33,255 nucleotides of DNA. It comes from Burkholderiaceae bacterium (GTDB taxonomy: Bacteria; Pseudomonadota; Gammaproteobacteria; Burkholderiales; Burkholderiaceae). This document shows, in pieces, positions 8,722 to 17,097 of this stretch. Every line of letters starts with the position of its first letter. The first letter of the stretch is position 1. A model generated the notes under the pieces. That model ran no database searches. It was not told the DNA's origin and saw only the letters and a program-made list of their open reading frames with translations. Position numbers and translations under genes: made by a program. The DNA lies in the NCBI GenBank assembly GCA_030151165.1, contig JASLEM010000219.1, positions 1 through 33,255 on the forward strand, in the 5' to 3' direction.

Positions 8722-9966
8722 ATGGTCATGAAAACAATCCTGGTCGCGCCGAACGTATCGGAGCAGATGGGCGGAGAGGCGATGAAGGCCCTCCACATCT
8801 TCCGCGAGATGAGCAAGATCTCGCCGGACGTCGTGCAGATCACGCACGCCCGCAACCGCGACGAGATCCAGGGCCGGCTGCGCCTGCCCGGCGTGCATTT
8901 CATCGACGATACGGCGGTGTCGCGCCTGCTCTGGAAGATCCGCCCGCTGCGGCTGCTGCTCAACCCGTGGTTCTCGTACAAGGCCGTCAGGCTGGCCGAG
9001 CGCCTGGCCGCCGGCGCGCCCGCGGTGGTCTGGCAGACCGAGCCGAACTCGCCGGTCGCACCGCGCGCGATGTCGCGCCGGCACCTGAACGCGCTCGGCC
9101 CGATCAACGGCAACATCTATTACCCGGCGTCGTTCCGCGCCAACGAATCGGCGCTCGCGCGCTGGCGGCGGCGCACCCACATGCCGCTGCAACGCCTGCA
9201 GCGCGCCACGTTCAGCAGCATCCGGGGCGCCGACCTGATCCTCGTGGCCGGCGGCGACCGGACGCGCGAATCGCTGCGCGTCGCCGGCTGCAGCGACTCG
9301 CGCATGGTCGACGCGTTCGACTGCGGCGTCGACGAGACGCTGCTCGATCGCCCGCGCATCGCGCACGCCGGCGTCAACCCGCGCTTCGTGCACTTCGGGC
9401 GGCTCGTCTTCCACAAGGGCACCGCGCTGATCATCGAGGCACTGAAGCACGCCGATCCGTCGGTCTGCCTCGACATCGTCGGCCGCGGCCCGCAGCTCGA
9501 GCGCTGCATGGCGCTCGCGAAGTCGCTAGGCCTCGAGTCGCGGGTGCGCTTCCTGGACTGGTATCCGAAGCGCGAGGACCTGGTCGATTCCCTGGGCGGC
9601 TACCGCGGCATGGTGCTGCCGACGCTGGAGGACGCCAACGGCATGGTCGTCCAGGAATCGATGGCGCTGGGCCTGCCGTCGATCTGCCTCGACTGGGGCG
9701 GCCCGCAACTGCTGATCGAGCATGGCGTCTCCGGCTACCTCGTACCGGCCGGCGAGCCGGACGAGATCGCCCGCGGCTTGGGCCGACACATGACGACGCT
9801 CGCGCTCGACGGGGCGCTGGCGGAGCGCATGTCCGTCGCCGCGCGCGCCCAGGCGCAATCGTGGCGCTGGTCGACGCTGGCGCACGAGTGGCTCGCCGTC
9901 CTGCGACGGGCGCACGACGCCCGCACCAGCGTCCCGGGCGCGACCGCGCCCACTGCGCCGCGTTGA
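8722..9966 (+). CDS. GT4-family glycosyltransferase
   Basis: A 414-residue GT-B enzyme. The N-terminus MKTILVAPNVSEQMGGEAMK contains the glycine-rich acceptor loop (MGGEA). The C-terminal domain has FVHFGRLVFHKGT (222-233), a GRGPQLER stretch, and the acidic motif LPTLEDANGMVVQESMA, in which D304 and E312 are spaced as in E-x7-E. The start is ATG 8722 or the ATG two codons later (8728); neither has a strong ribosome site, and the open frame further upstream lacks family character. It is the first gene of the plus-strand block with the polymerase and flippase. The donor sugar is unknown. Confidence 0.88.
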   Translation: MVMKTILVAPNVSEQMGGEAMKALHIFREMSKISPDVVQITHARNRDEIQGRLRLPGVHFIDDTAVSRLLWKIRPLRLLLNPWFSYKAVRLAERLAAGAPAVVWQTEPNSPVAPRAMSRRHLNALGPINGNIYYPASFRANESALARWRRRTHMPLQRLQRATFSSIRGADLILVAGGDRTRESLRVAGCSDSRMVDAFDCGVDETLLDRPRIAHAGVNPRFVHFGRLVFHKGTALIIEALKHADPSVCLDIVGRGPQLERCMALAKSLGLESRVRFLDWYPKREDLVDSLGGYRGMVLPTLEDANGMVVQESMALGLPSICLDWGGPQLLIEHGVSGYLVPAGEPDEIARGLGRHMTTLALDGALAERMSVAARAQAQSWRWSTLAHEWLAVLRRAHDARTSVPGATAPTAPR

Positions 9967-10026
9967 GCGCCGCACGATGCTTACGCGCGCGCCCGGCCCG
10001 CGGCCCGGGGCGGAGTGCGCAAAAGT

Positions 10027-10058
10027 GCGGCATCCGCGCCCGGGCGCCGGGATGCCGC
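10027..10058 (+). repeat. Strong GC-rich hairpin between the glycosyltransferase and polymerase genes
   Basis: GCGGCATCC at 10027-10035 is perfectly complementary to GGATGCCGC at 10050-10058, and the interior holds the palindrome GCGCCCGGGCGC. It is 61 bp after the GT4 stop. There is no T tract after it, so it is not a standard intrinsic terminator; it could stabilise the 3' end of the upstream mRNA or partly attenuate transcription. Confidence 0.5.
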
Positions 10059-10073
10059 GACAGCCTCAGCCCC

Positions 10074-10079
10074 TACAAT
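10074..10079 (+). promoter_or_regulatory. Possible -10 element before the polymerase gene
   Basis: TACAAT lies just after the hairpin and about 92 bp before the GTG start at 10171. It matches the sigma-70 -10 consensus at five of six positions. The hexamer 17 bp upstream (GATGCC) is a poor -35, so this is only a candidate. Confidence 0.3.
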
Positions 10080-10170
10080 CCCATCGCGCATCACGCCCTT
10101 GCGGGCGACGATGCCGCACCCGAATCGCGCCAGTCGCCGGCCGCGCGCAACCATTGATGAGGCTGATGCC

Positions 10171-11739
10171 GTGGTCTACCAGATAAAGCTTTTGTTGACC
10201 GTCCTCGTGGTCTCGGCGATCGCCGCGCTGTGCGCGCGCGCCGGGTTCCGCGACCTGCTGTCGCCGAAGCAATATCGCACGGCCTGGAAGATCATCGTGG
10301 CGGCCTCCGTCGTCGCGTTCATGGCGCGGTTGCCTTCGCTGTTCATCCTCGGCGTCGGCGTCGTCGGCTATGTCTGCGGACGCGTGCTCGGGGGCGACTA
10401 CAAGGCGCGTGTCGCGGCATTCTTCCTGCTGTTGTTCGTCTTCCCGCCGCTCAGCCTCGCGCTGGGGGGCGTCGGCGACATCAACTCGGTGCTGGCCCTG
10501 ACCCACGTGCGGATGCTCTCGCTGGTGCTGCTCCTGCCCGCCGCCGTCGAGCTTTTCTTCCGCCGTCGCGGCACCGAGAAGAATCCGTTCCTGGTGATGG
10601 ATGTGCTCGTCTACGCCTATCAGATCCTGTTCGTCATCCTGAGCGCCGGATACCTCAGCTACACCGGGATCCTGCGCCTGCTGGTGACGATGTTCCTCGA
10701 GGTCGTGCTGCCCTACTACGTGATGACTCGCGGCATCCGCTCGATGGCGGACCTGCGCTTCGTCGCCACGTACTTCGCGCTCGCCTGCATCTTCATGGCC
10801 AGCATCGGCGTGACGGAGAGCGCGATCCAGCGCCTGATCTACGCGCCGCTGCAGGGCATCTACGGCCAGCAGTGGCAAGCTTCGCAGGGGCTGATGCGCG
10901 GCGGCATGCTCCGCGTGCAGTCGGTGACGCCGGAGCCCATCATCCTGTCCTTCATCATGATCGCGGGCATCGGCACGTGGGCGTGGCTGTCGGACCGCCA
11001 ATGGCGACGCCCGGTCAACCTCGCGATCAACGTCGTGTTCCTGGTGGCGATGGTGTCGACGTGGTCGCGCGGGCCCTTGCTGGGCCTGGTGTTGTGGGCG
11101 GGCAGCATGATCGCGTTGCGCTGGTGCTCGGCACGGGTCTATACGATCGGCCTGATCGGCATCCTCATCGCCGGCGTCATCATCAAGGCTTCGGGCGAGG
11201 ACCAGGTCATCTTCGACGCGCTGCGAGCGCTGTCGGGCTCCACGCAGCAGGAATTCGCCACGATCGAATATCGTCGCCAGCTTCTCGACGCCGCGCTCGC
11301 GTTGATCAAGCAGAGCCCGGCGCTCGGTGTCGCGAACTACATGTCCTACCTGCAGGCCTTCAAGCAGGGCGAGGGCATCGTCGACCTGGTCAACACCTAC
11401 CTCATCGTGGCGCTGAACACGGGCCTGATCGGACTGACCCTGTACATCATGCCCACGATCCTGCTCATCGGCCGGATGCTGGCGACCCTCGGCCGCGCAC
11501 TGCCGAAGACGCGCGTCGACACCTTCCTGCGTTCGTTCATCTCGATGAACCTCGCCTGCGCCTTCGTGGCCGTGACGACGTCGACCTACCACGTGATGCC
11601 GTTCGTCTTCCTGTTCCTGCTGGCCGCGCCGCTGTGCTACATGCGATACAAGGGCGAGGTCGTTGCCGACCCGTCCGCGCTGCCGGTCGCGCCCGTCACC
11701 GAGCGCTTCGCGCATCTCGGCGTGACGCGCCCCTGGTGA
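10171..11739 (+). CDS. O-antigen ligase/polymerase-like membrane protein (Wzy-type)
   Basis: A 522-residue polytopic inner-membrane protein with about ten to twelve hydrophobic helices. A large loop in the second half contains STWSRGPLLGLVLW, the SRG motif of the Wzy_C/O-antigen ligase family. Within it lie EYRRQLLDAALALIKQSP and ALGVANYMSYLQ, which resemble the usual RxxLxxxAxxxxxxxPxxGxG pattern. Such proteins polymerise lipid-linked repeat units in the periplasm. I chose GTG 10171 because ATGAGG lies eight bases before it and the first helix starts immediately; the frame is open back to 10015, but that segment has no hydrophobic or family character. It sits next to a flippase gene, as expected for a Wzx/Wzy pathway. 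Confidence 0.82.
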   Translation: MVYQIKLLLTVLVVSAIAALCARAGFRDLLSPKQYRTAWKIIVAASVVAFMARLPSLFILGVGVVGYVCGRVLGGDYKARVAAFFLLLFVFPPLSLALGGVGDINSVLALTHVRMLSLVLLLPAAVELFFRRRGTEKNPFLVMDVLVYAYQILFVILSAGYLSYTGILRLLVTMFLEVVLPYYVMTRGIRSMADLRFVATYFALACIFMASIGVTESAIQRLIYAPLQGIYGQQWQASQGLMRGGMLRVQSVTPEPIILSFIMIAGIGTWAWLSDRQWRRPVNLAINVVFLVAMVSTWSRGPLLGLVLWAGSMIALRWCSARVYTIGLIGILIAGVIIKASGEDQVIFDALRALSGSTQQEFATIEYRRQLLDAALALIKQSPALGVANYMSYLQAFKQGEGIVDLVNTYLIVALNTGLIGLTLYIMPTILLIGRMLATLGRALPKTRVDTFLRSFISMNLACAFVAVTTSTYHVMPFVFLFLLAAPLCYMRYKGEVVADPSALPVAPVTERFAHLGVTRPW

Positions 11740-11935
11740 AGGTTGTCGCCTCGTCGATGCGCTGCGGGCCGCAAGCGATTTCGCGTGGCGCGGCCTTCTC
11801 CGAGCCGCGCACCCCGCGCCTCGCGCCCACCCCGTTCCGACTCATGATCCATCCCCGTCCGACATCGGCGCGCCGGCCGGCCGCCATGCCCACGCCGTGT
11901 CGCACGGCGCGCCCCCTCTGCCTGGAGAGTCGCTG

Positions 11936-13255
11936 ATGAACCTCCGTCAACGCGTGGTATCCGCGAGCAGCTGGGTGCTGGCCGGCTATGTCGGCAGCCA
12001 GGTCATCCGCATCCTCACCAACCTGATCCTGACGCGGCTGCTGTTCCCCGAGGCCTTCGGCATGATGGCCGTCGTGTTCGCGGTCAACGCCGGCGTCACG
12101 CTGCTCAGCGACCTGGGCATCTCCAGCGGCATCGTCATCCATGCGAAGGACGTCGACGACAGCTACCTGAACACCGCGTGGACGATCCAGGTGTTCCGCG
12201 GCTGCTGCATCGGCCTGCTGATCTTCTGCTGCGCACACCCGCTGGCGCTCGCGTTCCAGAACATCAAGCTCGAGCCGCTGTTCCGCATCGTCTCGCTCGG
12301 CCCGGTGCTGGCCGGCTTCAACTCCACGAACTACGCGCTGGCGGACCGCCAGCTGCAGGCCAAGCGCCGCGTCAAGCTCGACCTCTACAACCAGCTCGCC
12401 TCCGTCGCCATCACCGCGGCGCTGGCCTGGTGGTGGCGCACGACGACCTCGCTGGCGTGGGGCTCGAACCTGTCGCTGGTGGTCTCCGTGATCAGCGGCC
12501 ACATCGTCCTGCACGGGCCGCGCAATCGTTTCCACTGGGCGAAGTCGCAGGCGGCGTCGATCATCTCGGTGGGCCGGATGTCGCTGCTGACCTCGTCGCT
12601 GACGTTCGCCGCGGGCGACGGCAGCCGCCTCATCTCGGGCACGCTGGTCGACAGCCGCACGCTCGGCCTGATCAGCCTGGCCGCCGGCCTGTCGACGATG
12701 CCGTGGCAGGCGATCCAGCGCGTCGCGCAGCGCGTGCTGATGCCCGCATACGCCGAGCTGGGGCGCACCGGCGACATGCAGCGCCTGCGCGTCGCGCTGC
12801 TGAAGGCCCGCGCCATGCAGGTGCTCCCGAGCTGGGTCGCGAACCTGTTCATGCTGGTGCTGGCCAAGCAGATCTTCGGCGTGCTCTACGACACGCGCTA
12901 CGCCAGCGCGGCCCACGCGCTCGAGATCCAGAGCATCGGGATGATGGTCGGCGCCGTCTCCTCGTCCTACGGCGGCGTGTTGTGGGGCATACGGCGCCTC
13001 AAGCTGAGCCTCGCGCTGCAGGGCGCCCAGAGCGCGCTGCTGTGGCTGGGGATCTGGCTGGGCTACGTGCTCGGCGGGCCGATCGGCCTCGTCATCGGCT
13101 CGTCGGCGGCCGCGTGGGCGACGTACCCGGTGACGTACGTGATTTTCCGCCGCCTCGGGCTGTCGAACTTCTCGTTCGACGCGGCGATCATCGGGCTGTC
13201 GACGATCTGCGCCGGCGTCCTCTGGTTCCTGCTGCCCGGCAACCTGACGATCTGA
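11936..13255 (+). CDS. Wzx-like polysaccharide flippase (MOP superfamily)
   Basis: A 439-residue protein made almost entirely of hydrophobic helices (about twelve). It begins MNLRQRVVSASSWVLAGYVG with the basic N-terminus and SQVIRILTNLILTRLLFPEAFGMMA segment typical of Wzx/PST proteins. It would flip the undecaprenyl-linked repeat unit to the periplasmic face. ATG 11936 has a GGAGAG sequence eight bases upstream; the in-frame GTG at 11897 adds residues without family character. The 196 bp between it and the polymerase gene shows no clear promoter or terminator. It is adjacent to the Wzy-like gene, which supports a Wzx/Wzy-dependent EPS. Confidence 0.88.
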   Translation: MNLRQRVVSASSWVLAGYVGSQVIRILTNLILTRLLFPEAFGMMAVVFAVNAGVTLLSDLGISSGIVIHAKDVDDSYLNTAWTIQVFRGCCIGLLIFCCAHPLALAFQNIKLEPLFRIVSLGPVLAGFNSTNYALADRQLQAKRRVKLDLYNQLASVAITAALAWWWRTTTSLAWGSNLSLVVSVISGHIVLHGPRNRFHWAKSQAASIISVGRMSLLTSSLTFAAGDGSRLISGTLVDSRTLGLISLAAGLSTMPWQAIQRVAQRVLMPAYAELGRTGDMQRLRVALLKARAMQVLPSWVANLFMLVLAKQIFGVLYDTRYASAAHALEIQSIGMMVGAVSSSYGGVLWGIRRLKLSLALQGAQSALLWLGIWLGYVLGGPIGLVIGSSAAAWATYPVTYVIFRRLGLSNFSFDAAIIGLSTICAGVLWFLLPGNLTI

Positions 13256-13362
13256 AGCCACGCCCCGCGCCGACCATGGTGCCGGCGCTGGCGTGAGAAT
13301 TGCCTGCCTCCGCGGCCGAAGCCCGCCCCCTTGCGCCGCCCCGCGGCAACGAGACCAACGAC

Positions 13363-14397
13363 ATGAAGTGGATCATTGTTGCGCCGTTCATCAAGACCGA
13401 CGGCCCGGGCTGGCTGGGCCGCTACGTGCCGGGCGATCGCCACAGCTACCGCACGGTCGGCGCCCATCACGCGCACGACCGCTCGCGCGCGAAGACGGAC
13501 GCCTCGGGCTGGGCCGACCACTTCAAGCATGCGTGGCGCGCGATGCGTCTCGCGCACGCGCAGGGCGGCACGGGCATGGTGACGTGCTTCCCGCAGCTGG
13601 CGGTCGCCTGCGGCCTGATCTCGCGGCTGTTCCGCCCGCGCATCCCGATCATCGCGTGGACCTTCAACATCGGCGCGCTGCCGACAGGCCTCAAGCGCCG
13701 CCTCAGCGCATTCGCGTTGAAGCGCGTCGACGCCGTCATCGTGCACTCGGTGGCCGAGATCGAGGAGTGCGCCGCGTGCTTCGCGCTGCCGCGCGAGAAG
13801 ATCGTCTTCGTGCCGTTGCAACGCGTGGTCGCCGAGCCGGTCGCGCAGGAAGAGGCCGCCGAGCCCTACATGCTCGCGATGGGCTCCGCGAACCGCGACT
13901 ACCGCCTGCTGTTCGACGTCCTGCGCCGCGCCCCGGTGCGAACGGTCGTCATCGCGGGGCCGCACGCCGTGCACGGGCTCGACATCCCGGCCTGCGTCGA
14001 AGTCCGCTCCGGCCTGACGCTCGCGCAGTGCCACGCCGCGTTGCAGGGGGCGCGCGTCAGCGTGATCCCCGTCGCCAACGCGACCACCGCATCCGGCCAG
14101 GTCACGCTGCTCGATTCGATGGGCATGGGCCGCGCGACGATCGTGACGCGCTGCCCGGGCAGCGTCGACTACGTGGTCGACGGCGAGACGGCACTGCTGG
14201 TCGCGCCGGGCGATCGAGACGACCTCGCCCGCGCCATCGCCCGGCTGTGGGAGGACGACGCCTACCGAGCGCGGCTCGGCGAGCAGGGCCGCGAGCACGT
14301 GCGGAAGAACTATTCGGACGCCGCGATCGCCGCCGTGCTGGGCCGGATCTGCGACGCGATCGAGGACGGTCGGGCGCCGGCGTCGGTCAAGGCCTGA
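13363..14397 (+). CDS. Glycosyltransferase (GT4-like, divergent acidic motif)
   Basis: A 344-residue protein starting at ATG 13363 (MKWIIVAPFIKTDGPGWLGR). The C-terminal half resembles a GT4 donor domain: YMLAMGSANRDYRLL, then ASGQVTLLDSMGMGRATIVT and GETALLVAPGDRDDLARAI. The usual E-x7-E acidic pair is reduced here: only an Asp sits at the second Glu position and the first is not acidic, a pattern I associate with some GT4 subgroups. It is last in the plus-strand block and runs convergently into the lipoprotein gene. It probably adds a sugar to the repeat unit, but activity is less certain than for the other transferases. Confidence 0.75.
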   Translation: MKWIIVAPFIKTDGPGWLGRYVPGDRHSYRTVGAHHAHDRSRAKTDASGWADHFKHAWRAMRLAHAQGGTGMVTCFPQLAVACGLISRLFRPRIPIIAWTFNIGALPTGLKRRLSAFALKRVDAVIVHSVAEIEECAACFALPREKIVFVPLQRVVAEPVAQEEAAEPYMLAMGSANRDYRLLFDVLRRAPVRTVVIAGPHAVHGLDIPACVEVRSGLTLAQCHAALQGARVSVIPVANATTASGQVTLLDSMGMGRATIVTRCPGSVDYVVDGETALLVAPGDRDDLARAIARLWEDDAYRARLGEQGREHVRKNYSDAAIAAVLGRICDAIEDGRAPASVKA

Positions 14398-14457
14398 GGC
14401 CGAGCGGCGCGCTGCCGATGCCTCGCTGCCGCCGGACGGACTTTTCGCCCGGCCATG

Positions 14458-14480
14458 AAAAAGGAGGGCCGAAGCCCTCC
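14458..14480 (-). terminator. Intrinsic terminator of the minus-strand lipoprotein gene
   Basis: Read on the minus strand: a seven-pair stem GGAGGGC/GCCCTCC, a stable TTCG tetraloop, and then five T residues (complement of 14458-14462). It lies 26 bp after the stop at 14507. On the plus strand the same hairpin lacks a T tract, so it acts mainly on the minus-strand transcript. Confidence 0.85.
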
Positions 14481-14506
14481 CGATGATCGTTCGACGTGGC
14501 GCTCGA

Positions 14507-16768
14507 TCAGCAGCCCGTCCACCAGCACGACACCTTGTCGCGCCAGTTGACTGCGGCCTTCCACTTCACAGCCGTCTCGTCGAACTGGTTTTCACGCATG
14601 CCCCACATGCCGGACTTGCTGTACTTGGCGACGTCGTTGAAGAGCATGAAGGTCTGACCGCCCGCCGACTTCCACGCCGTCAGCATCTTCTGGTACGCGG
14701 CACCCATGCGGGGATCGCGGTTCGCGGCGTATTCCAGGTTCAGCACCGTCGGGTCGTTGTTGCCCGACACGAGGCCCTGGCCACCTTCGTAGGCGTACAT
14801 CGGAAGCCCGTACACGTCGGCAGCGGCCTTGTTCGCGACCATCCAGGAGGTCACTTGAGCGATCGCGCCGGTGGCGGCGTTGCTGCCGAACGCGGTGAGC
14901 GGGGCGGTGACGGCCTGGCCAAGTTCGTTCGCGCCGGTGAGTTCCTGGAACATCTTGTTCAGGCCGCCGTCGCTTTCGGTCGTCCAGCCGATGACCGTGG
15001 GCGCCAGCTTCACCGAGCCGATGTACATGCCGAAGTACGGCGCGATCGCGACGCCATCGATCTGCTTGCCGCAAGGTTGCCCGCCCAGCAGCGGCTTGGC
15101 GTAGACGCAATTCAGCGTCTGGCCGGTCGCCCAGGCGTTCGCGGCCTGCGTGTTGGCAACGCACTGGACACGCGAGGCGTCGGCGCCGAACTCGGCCTTG
15201 ACGATCTTGCAGACCTGCACGAGGCGCATCGCGTACCAGTTCATCTGCAGCACGCCGGGATTGCCACCCGCGGCGAGTTGCGAGGCGAACTGGGTCTGCG
15301 ATTGCTTCGCGACCCACTTCGTCGCGGCAAACGAGTAGTTCCACATCTCGTTGCCGTACTCGAGATACAGCTTCGTGCCGCTGGCCAGGTGCGTGTGGGC
15401 GAGCTGGGCGAACGACTTCACGTACGCATCGGTCGCATACGGCGGGATGTTCATCCACGAGTCCGCACCGGTTGCGCTGGCGAGCTCGAACATCCGCTCG
15501 ACCGGCGCGCCGACCGTGCCGCTCCAGGTCCGTGCGTTGGTCGGCTTGCGATCCGTCCAGTTGACGGCGGGAGTCGCGTTGGTCATGCCCCAATCCATGA
15601 AGCGGATGGTCCGGAAGCCCTTGAGGCTCTTGAGGAAGGCCGGATGCCACAGGGACGACGCGGCGGGGAAGTTCTCGAACGCGACGAAATTGCCCTTGCC
15701 GCTGGTGCAGGCGGCCTCGGAGGCGACATAGGTCGAATAATCGCCGGAGCACGCGCCGCCCGGCGGGTAGACACGGATGTTGCGGACGTAGTTCGCGGGA
15801 TCCGTCGAGGTGATGCTCAGGTAGAACGGCAGCGTGTCGGTGTTCTCGACGCTGACGATGTCGCGTCCGGCGCGCGAGGAGGCCGCGACCTTCTTGGCGG
15901 CGCCCGAATAGACGACGGTGCCGCTGCCGTCGTAGACGACGGTGTAGTTGCCGGCGACCTGGACGCCGTTCTCAGCGACCTTGGTCGTCGCCGTCCGGAA
16001 CATCACGCTGCCATCGCTCGACGAGGGCAGGCTCTTCACCCAGCCGGCGTCGTCGACGTCCAGCTTGGCTTCCTCGAGCGTGTCGAAGGACGACGCGCCC
16101 TTCGGATAGGTCTTGACGCAGCCCTGCCCGTAGACGCACTGCGTGAGCCAGCCACTCGACTTCTTCATCAGGTCGATCGTCGGCGTTTCCGAGGAATACG
16201 ACGTGATCCCGGCCAGGTTGATGCCGACGCCCGAACGTGCGGACTTGCTCGTCGCCGGGTTGGTCACCGTGACCACACCGGAAGTCGCGCCAACCGACGT
16301 CGACACGGCCGGCGTCGCGGTGGCCGAGCCTTCGGTCGGGGCGGTGACCAGGCCGTCGGACGCCGTGCTCGACGCCCCGGCCAGGGTGGTGAGCGAGGGG
16401 GTCGTCGCGACCGCGTTGTTCGTCACGGACGCGATCGTGGTCGTGGTCGCGCCCGTGGAAGCGCTGGTATCGGTGGTGGTGGTGGTGTCGTCGGACACCA
16501 GTGCCGCCAGCTTGGCGGCGACGGCCTGCGCGGCATCCGCCGTGGTGGTGCCATTCGCGGCGATGTCGGCGGTGATGGCGTCTTGCGATGCCGCGGTGGC
16601 GGTCGAGGCATCGACCGCGGCGATGGTCGACGTGTCGGCCGTGGCGGCGCCGGTCTCGGCGGTCGCGCTCATGGCGGACTCGGTGCTGCCGCCGCCGCAA
16701 CCGGCCAGAGTGGCGGCTACGGCGAGGACGAGGGAGGCAGCACGGGTGGCGGCCAGTTCGAAAGTCAT
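14507..16768 (-). CDS. EPS-linked lipoprotein with glycoside-hydrolase-like domain
   Basis: A 753-residue predicted lipoprotein. The signal peptide ends in the lipobox LAGC (Cys24), followed by glycines and about 150 residues of Thr/Ala/Ser-rich low complexity, including a five-Thr run. The folded C-terminal part, from about residue 180, contains LYLEYGNEMWNYSF (Glu474 after Asn) and MYAYEGGQGLVSG (Glu661). These resemble the acid/base NE and the nucleophile Glu of clan GH-A (TIM-barrel) hydrolases; that reading is inference. It is the last gene of the epsD-to-epsI run, after a 329-bp gap, and ends in a strong terminator. A plausible role is trimming or releasing the EPS at the cell surface, or binding it. 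I do not recognise the family by name. ATG 16768 is placed directly before the signal peptide. Confidence 0.8.
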   Translation of the reverse strand: MTFELAATRAASLVLAVAATLAGCGGGSTESAMSATAETGAATADTSTIAAVDASTATAASQDAITADIAANGTTTADAAQAVAAKLAALVSDDTTTTTDTSASTGATTTTIASVTNNAVATTPSLTTLAGASSTASDGLVTAPTEGSATATPAVSTSVGATSGVVTVTNPATSKSARSGVGINLAGITSYSSETPTIDLMKKSSGWLTQCVYGQGCVKTYPKGASSFDTLEEAKLDVDDAGWVKSLPSSSDGSVMFRTATTKVAENGVQVAGNYTVVYDGSGTVVYSGAAKKVAASSRAGRDIVSVENTDTLPFYLSITSTDPANYVRNIRVYPPGGACSGDYSTYVASEAACTSGKGNFVAFENFPAASSLWHPAFLKSLKGFRTIRFMDWGMTNATPAVNWTDRKPTNARTWSGTVGAPVERMFELASATGADSWMNIPPYATDAYVKSFAQLAHTHLASGTKLYLEYGNEMWNYSFAATKWVAKQSQTQFASQLAAGGNPGVLQMNWYAMRLVQVCKIVKAEFGADASRVQCVANTQAANAWATGQTLNCVYAKPLLGGQPCGKQIDGVAIAPYFGMYIGSVKLAPTVIGWTTESDGGLNKMFQELTGANELGQAVTAPLTAFGSNAATGAIAQVTSWMVANKAAADVYGLPMYAYEGGQGLVSGNNDPTVLNLEYAANRDPRMGAAYQKMLTAWKSAGGQTFMLFNDVAKYSKSGMWGMRENQFDETAVKWKAAVNWRDKVSCWWTGC
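16472..16486. repeat. (GGT)5 trinucleotide repeat within the lipoprotein gene
   Basis: Five tandem GGT triplets on the plus strand encode the poly-Thr stretch in the low-complexity linker. Length changes would stay in frame and alter only linker length. Confidence 0.7.
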
Positions 16769-17097
16769 GTCGGAGTCTCTCGGTGAGGGGTAACAGGGGG
16801 CCGGAGCGGCGGAGTAAACCGCTCCTTGTCCCGACCCATCCCTCATCGACAGATCCGTTGGCGCCGTTAAATTTGAATAGCCCGTGTTCCCGGGAGTTGT
16901 TTCAAAATTTCTGCCCGGTGCGTGAAAAACTAGCCCCGCAACAGGGCCCTGAAGATTTGACAGATCTCCTGTTGGGTTACCCGCTTCGCCGCCTTGCGCC
17001 GCCGGACAGCACAGCGCCACCGCCGCGACAAGTACGAGGCCGGCATGCAAGCTACATGTCCTTACTTTGCTTACGGCACGCTCGACAGGAGAGCAGC
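16769..17097 (-). promoter_or_regulatory. 329-bp gap between epsI and the lipoprotein gene, with leader hairpin
   Basis: There is no convincing gene here. On the minus strand, a region around 16927-16955 has an imperfect GC-rich hairpin followed by GTTTTT, a weak terminator candidate for the eps operon. Downstream is an AT-rich patch (16866-16912) with a TTGAAA and a TATTCA about 20 bases apart, a poor promoter candidate. Near the gene, GGAGCGG and CCGCTCC (16803-16809 and 16819-16825) form a perfect seven-pair hairpin that would lie in the mRNA leader about 35 bases before the ATG. This suggests that the lipoprotein is expressed partly independently of epsI. Confidence 0.4.

Noticed and set aside
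16769..17097. Possible c-di-GMP (GEMM) riboswitch before the lipoprotein gene
   Set aside because: I looked for the conserved GEMM core segments and tetraloop-receptor arrangement and did not find them; only a simple hairpin is present.
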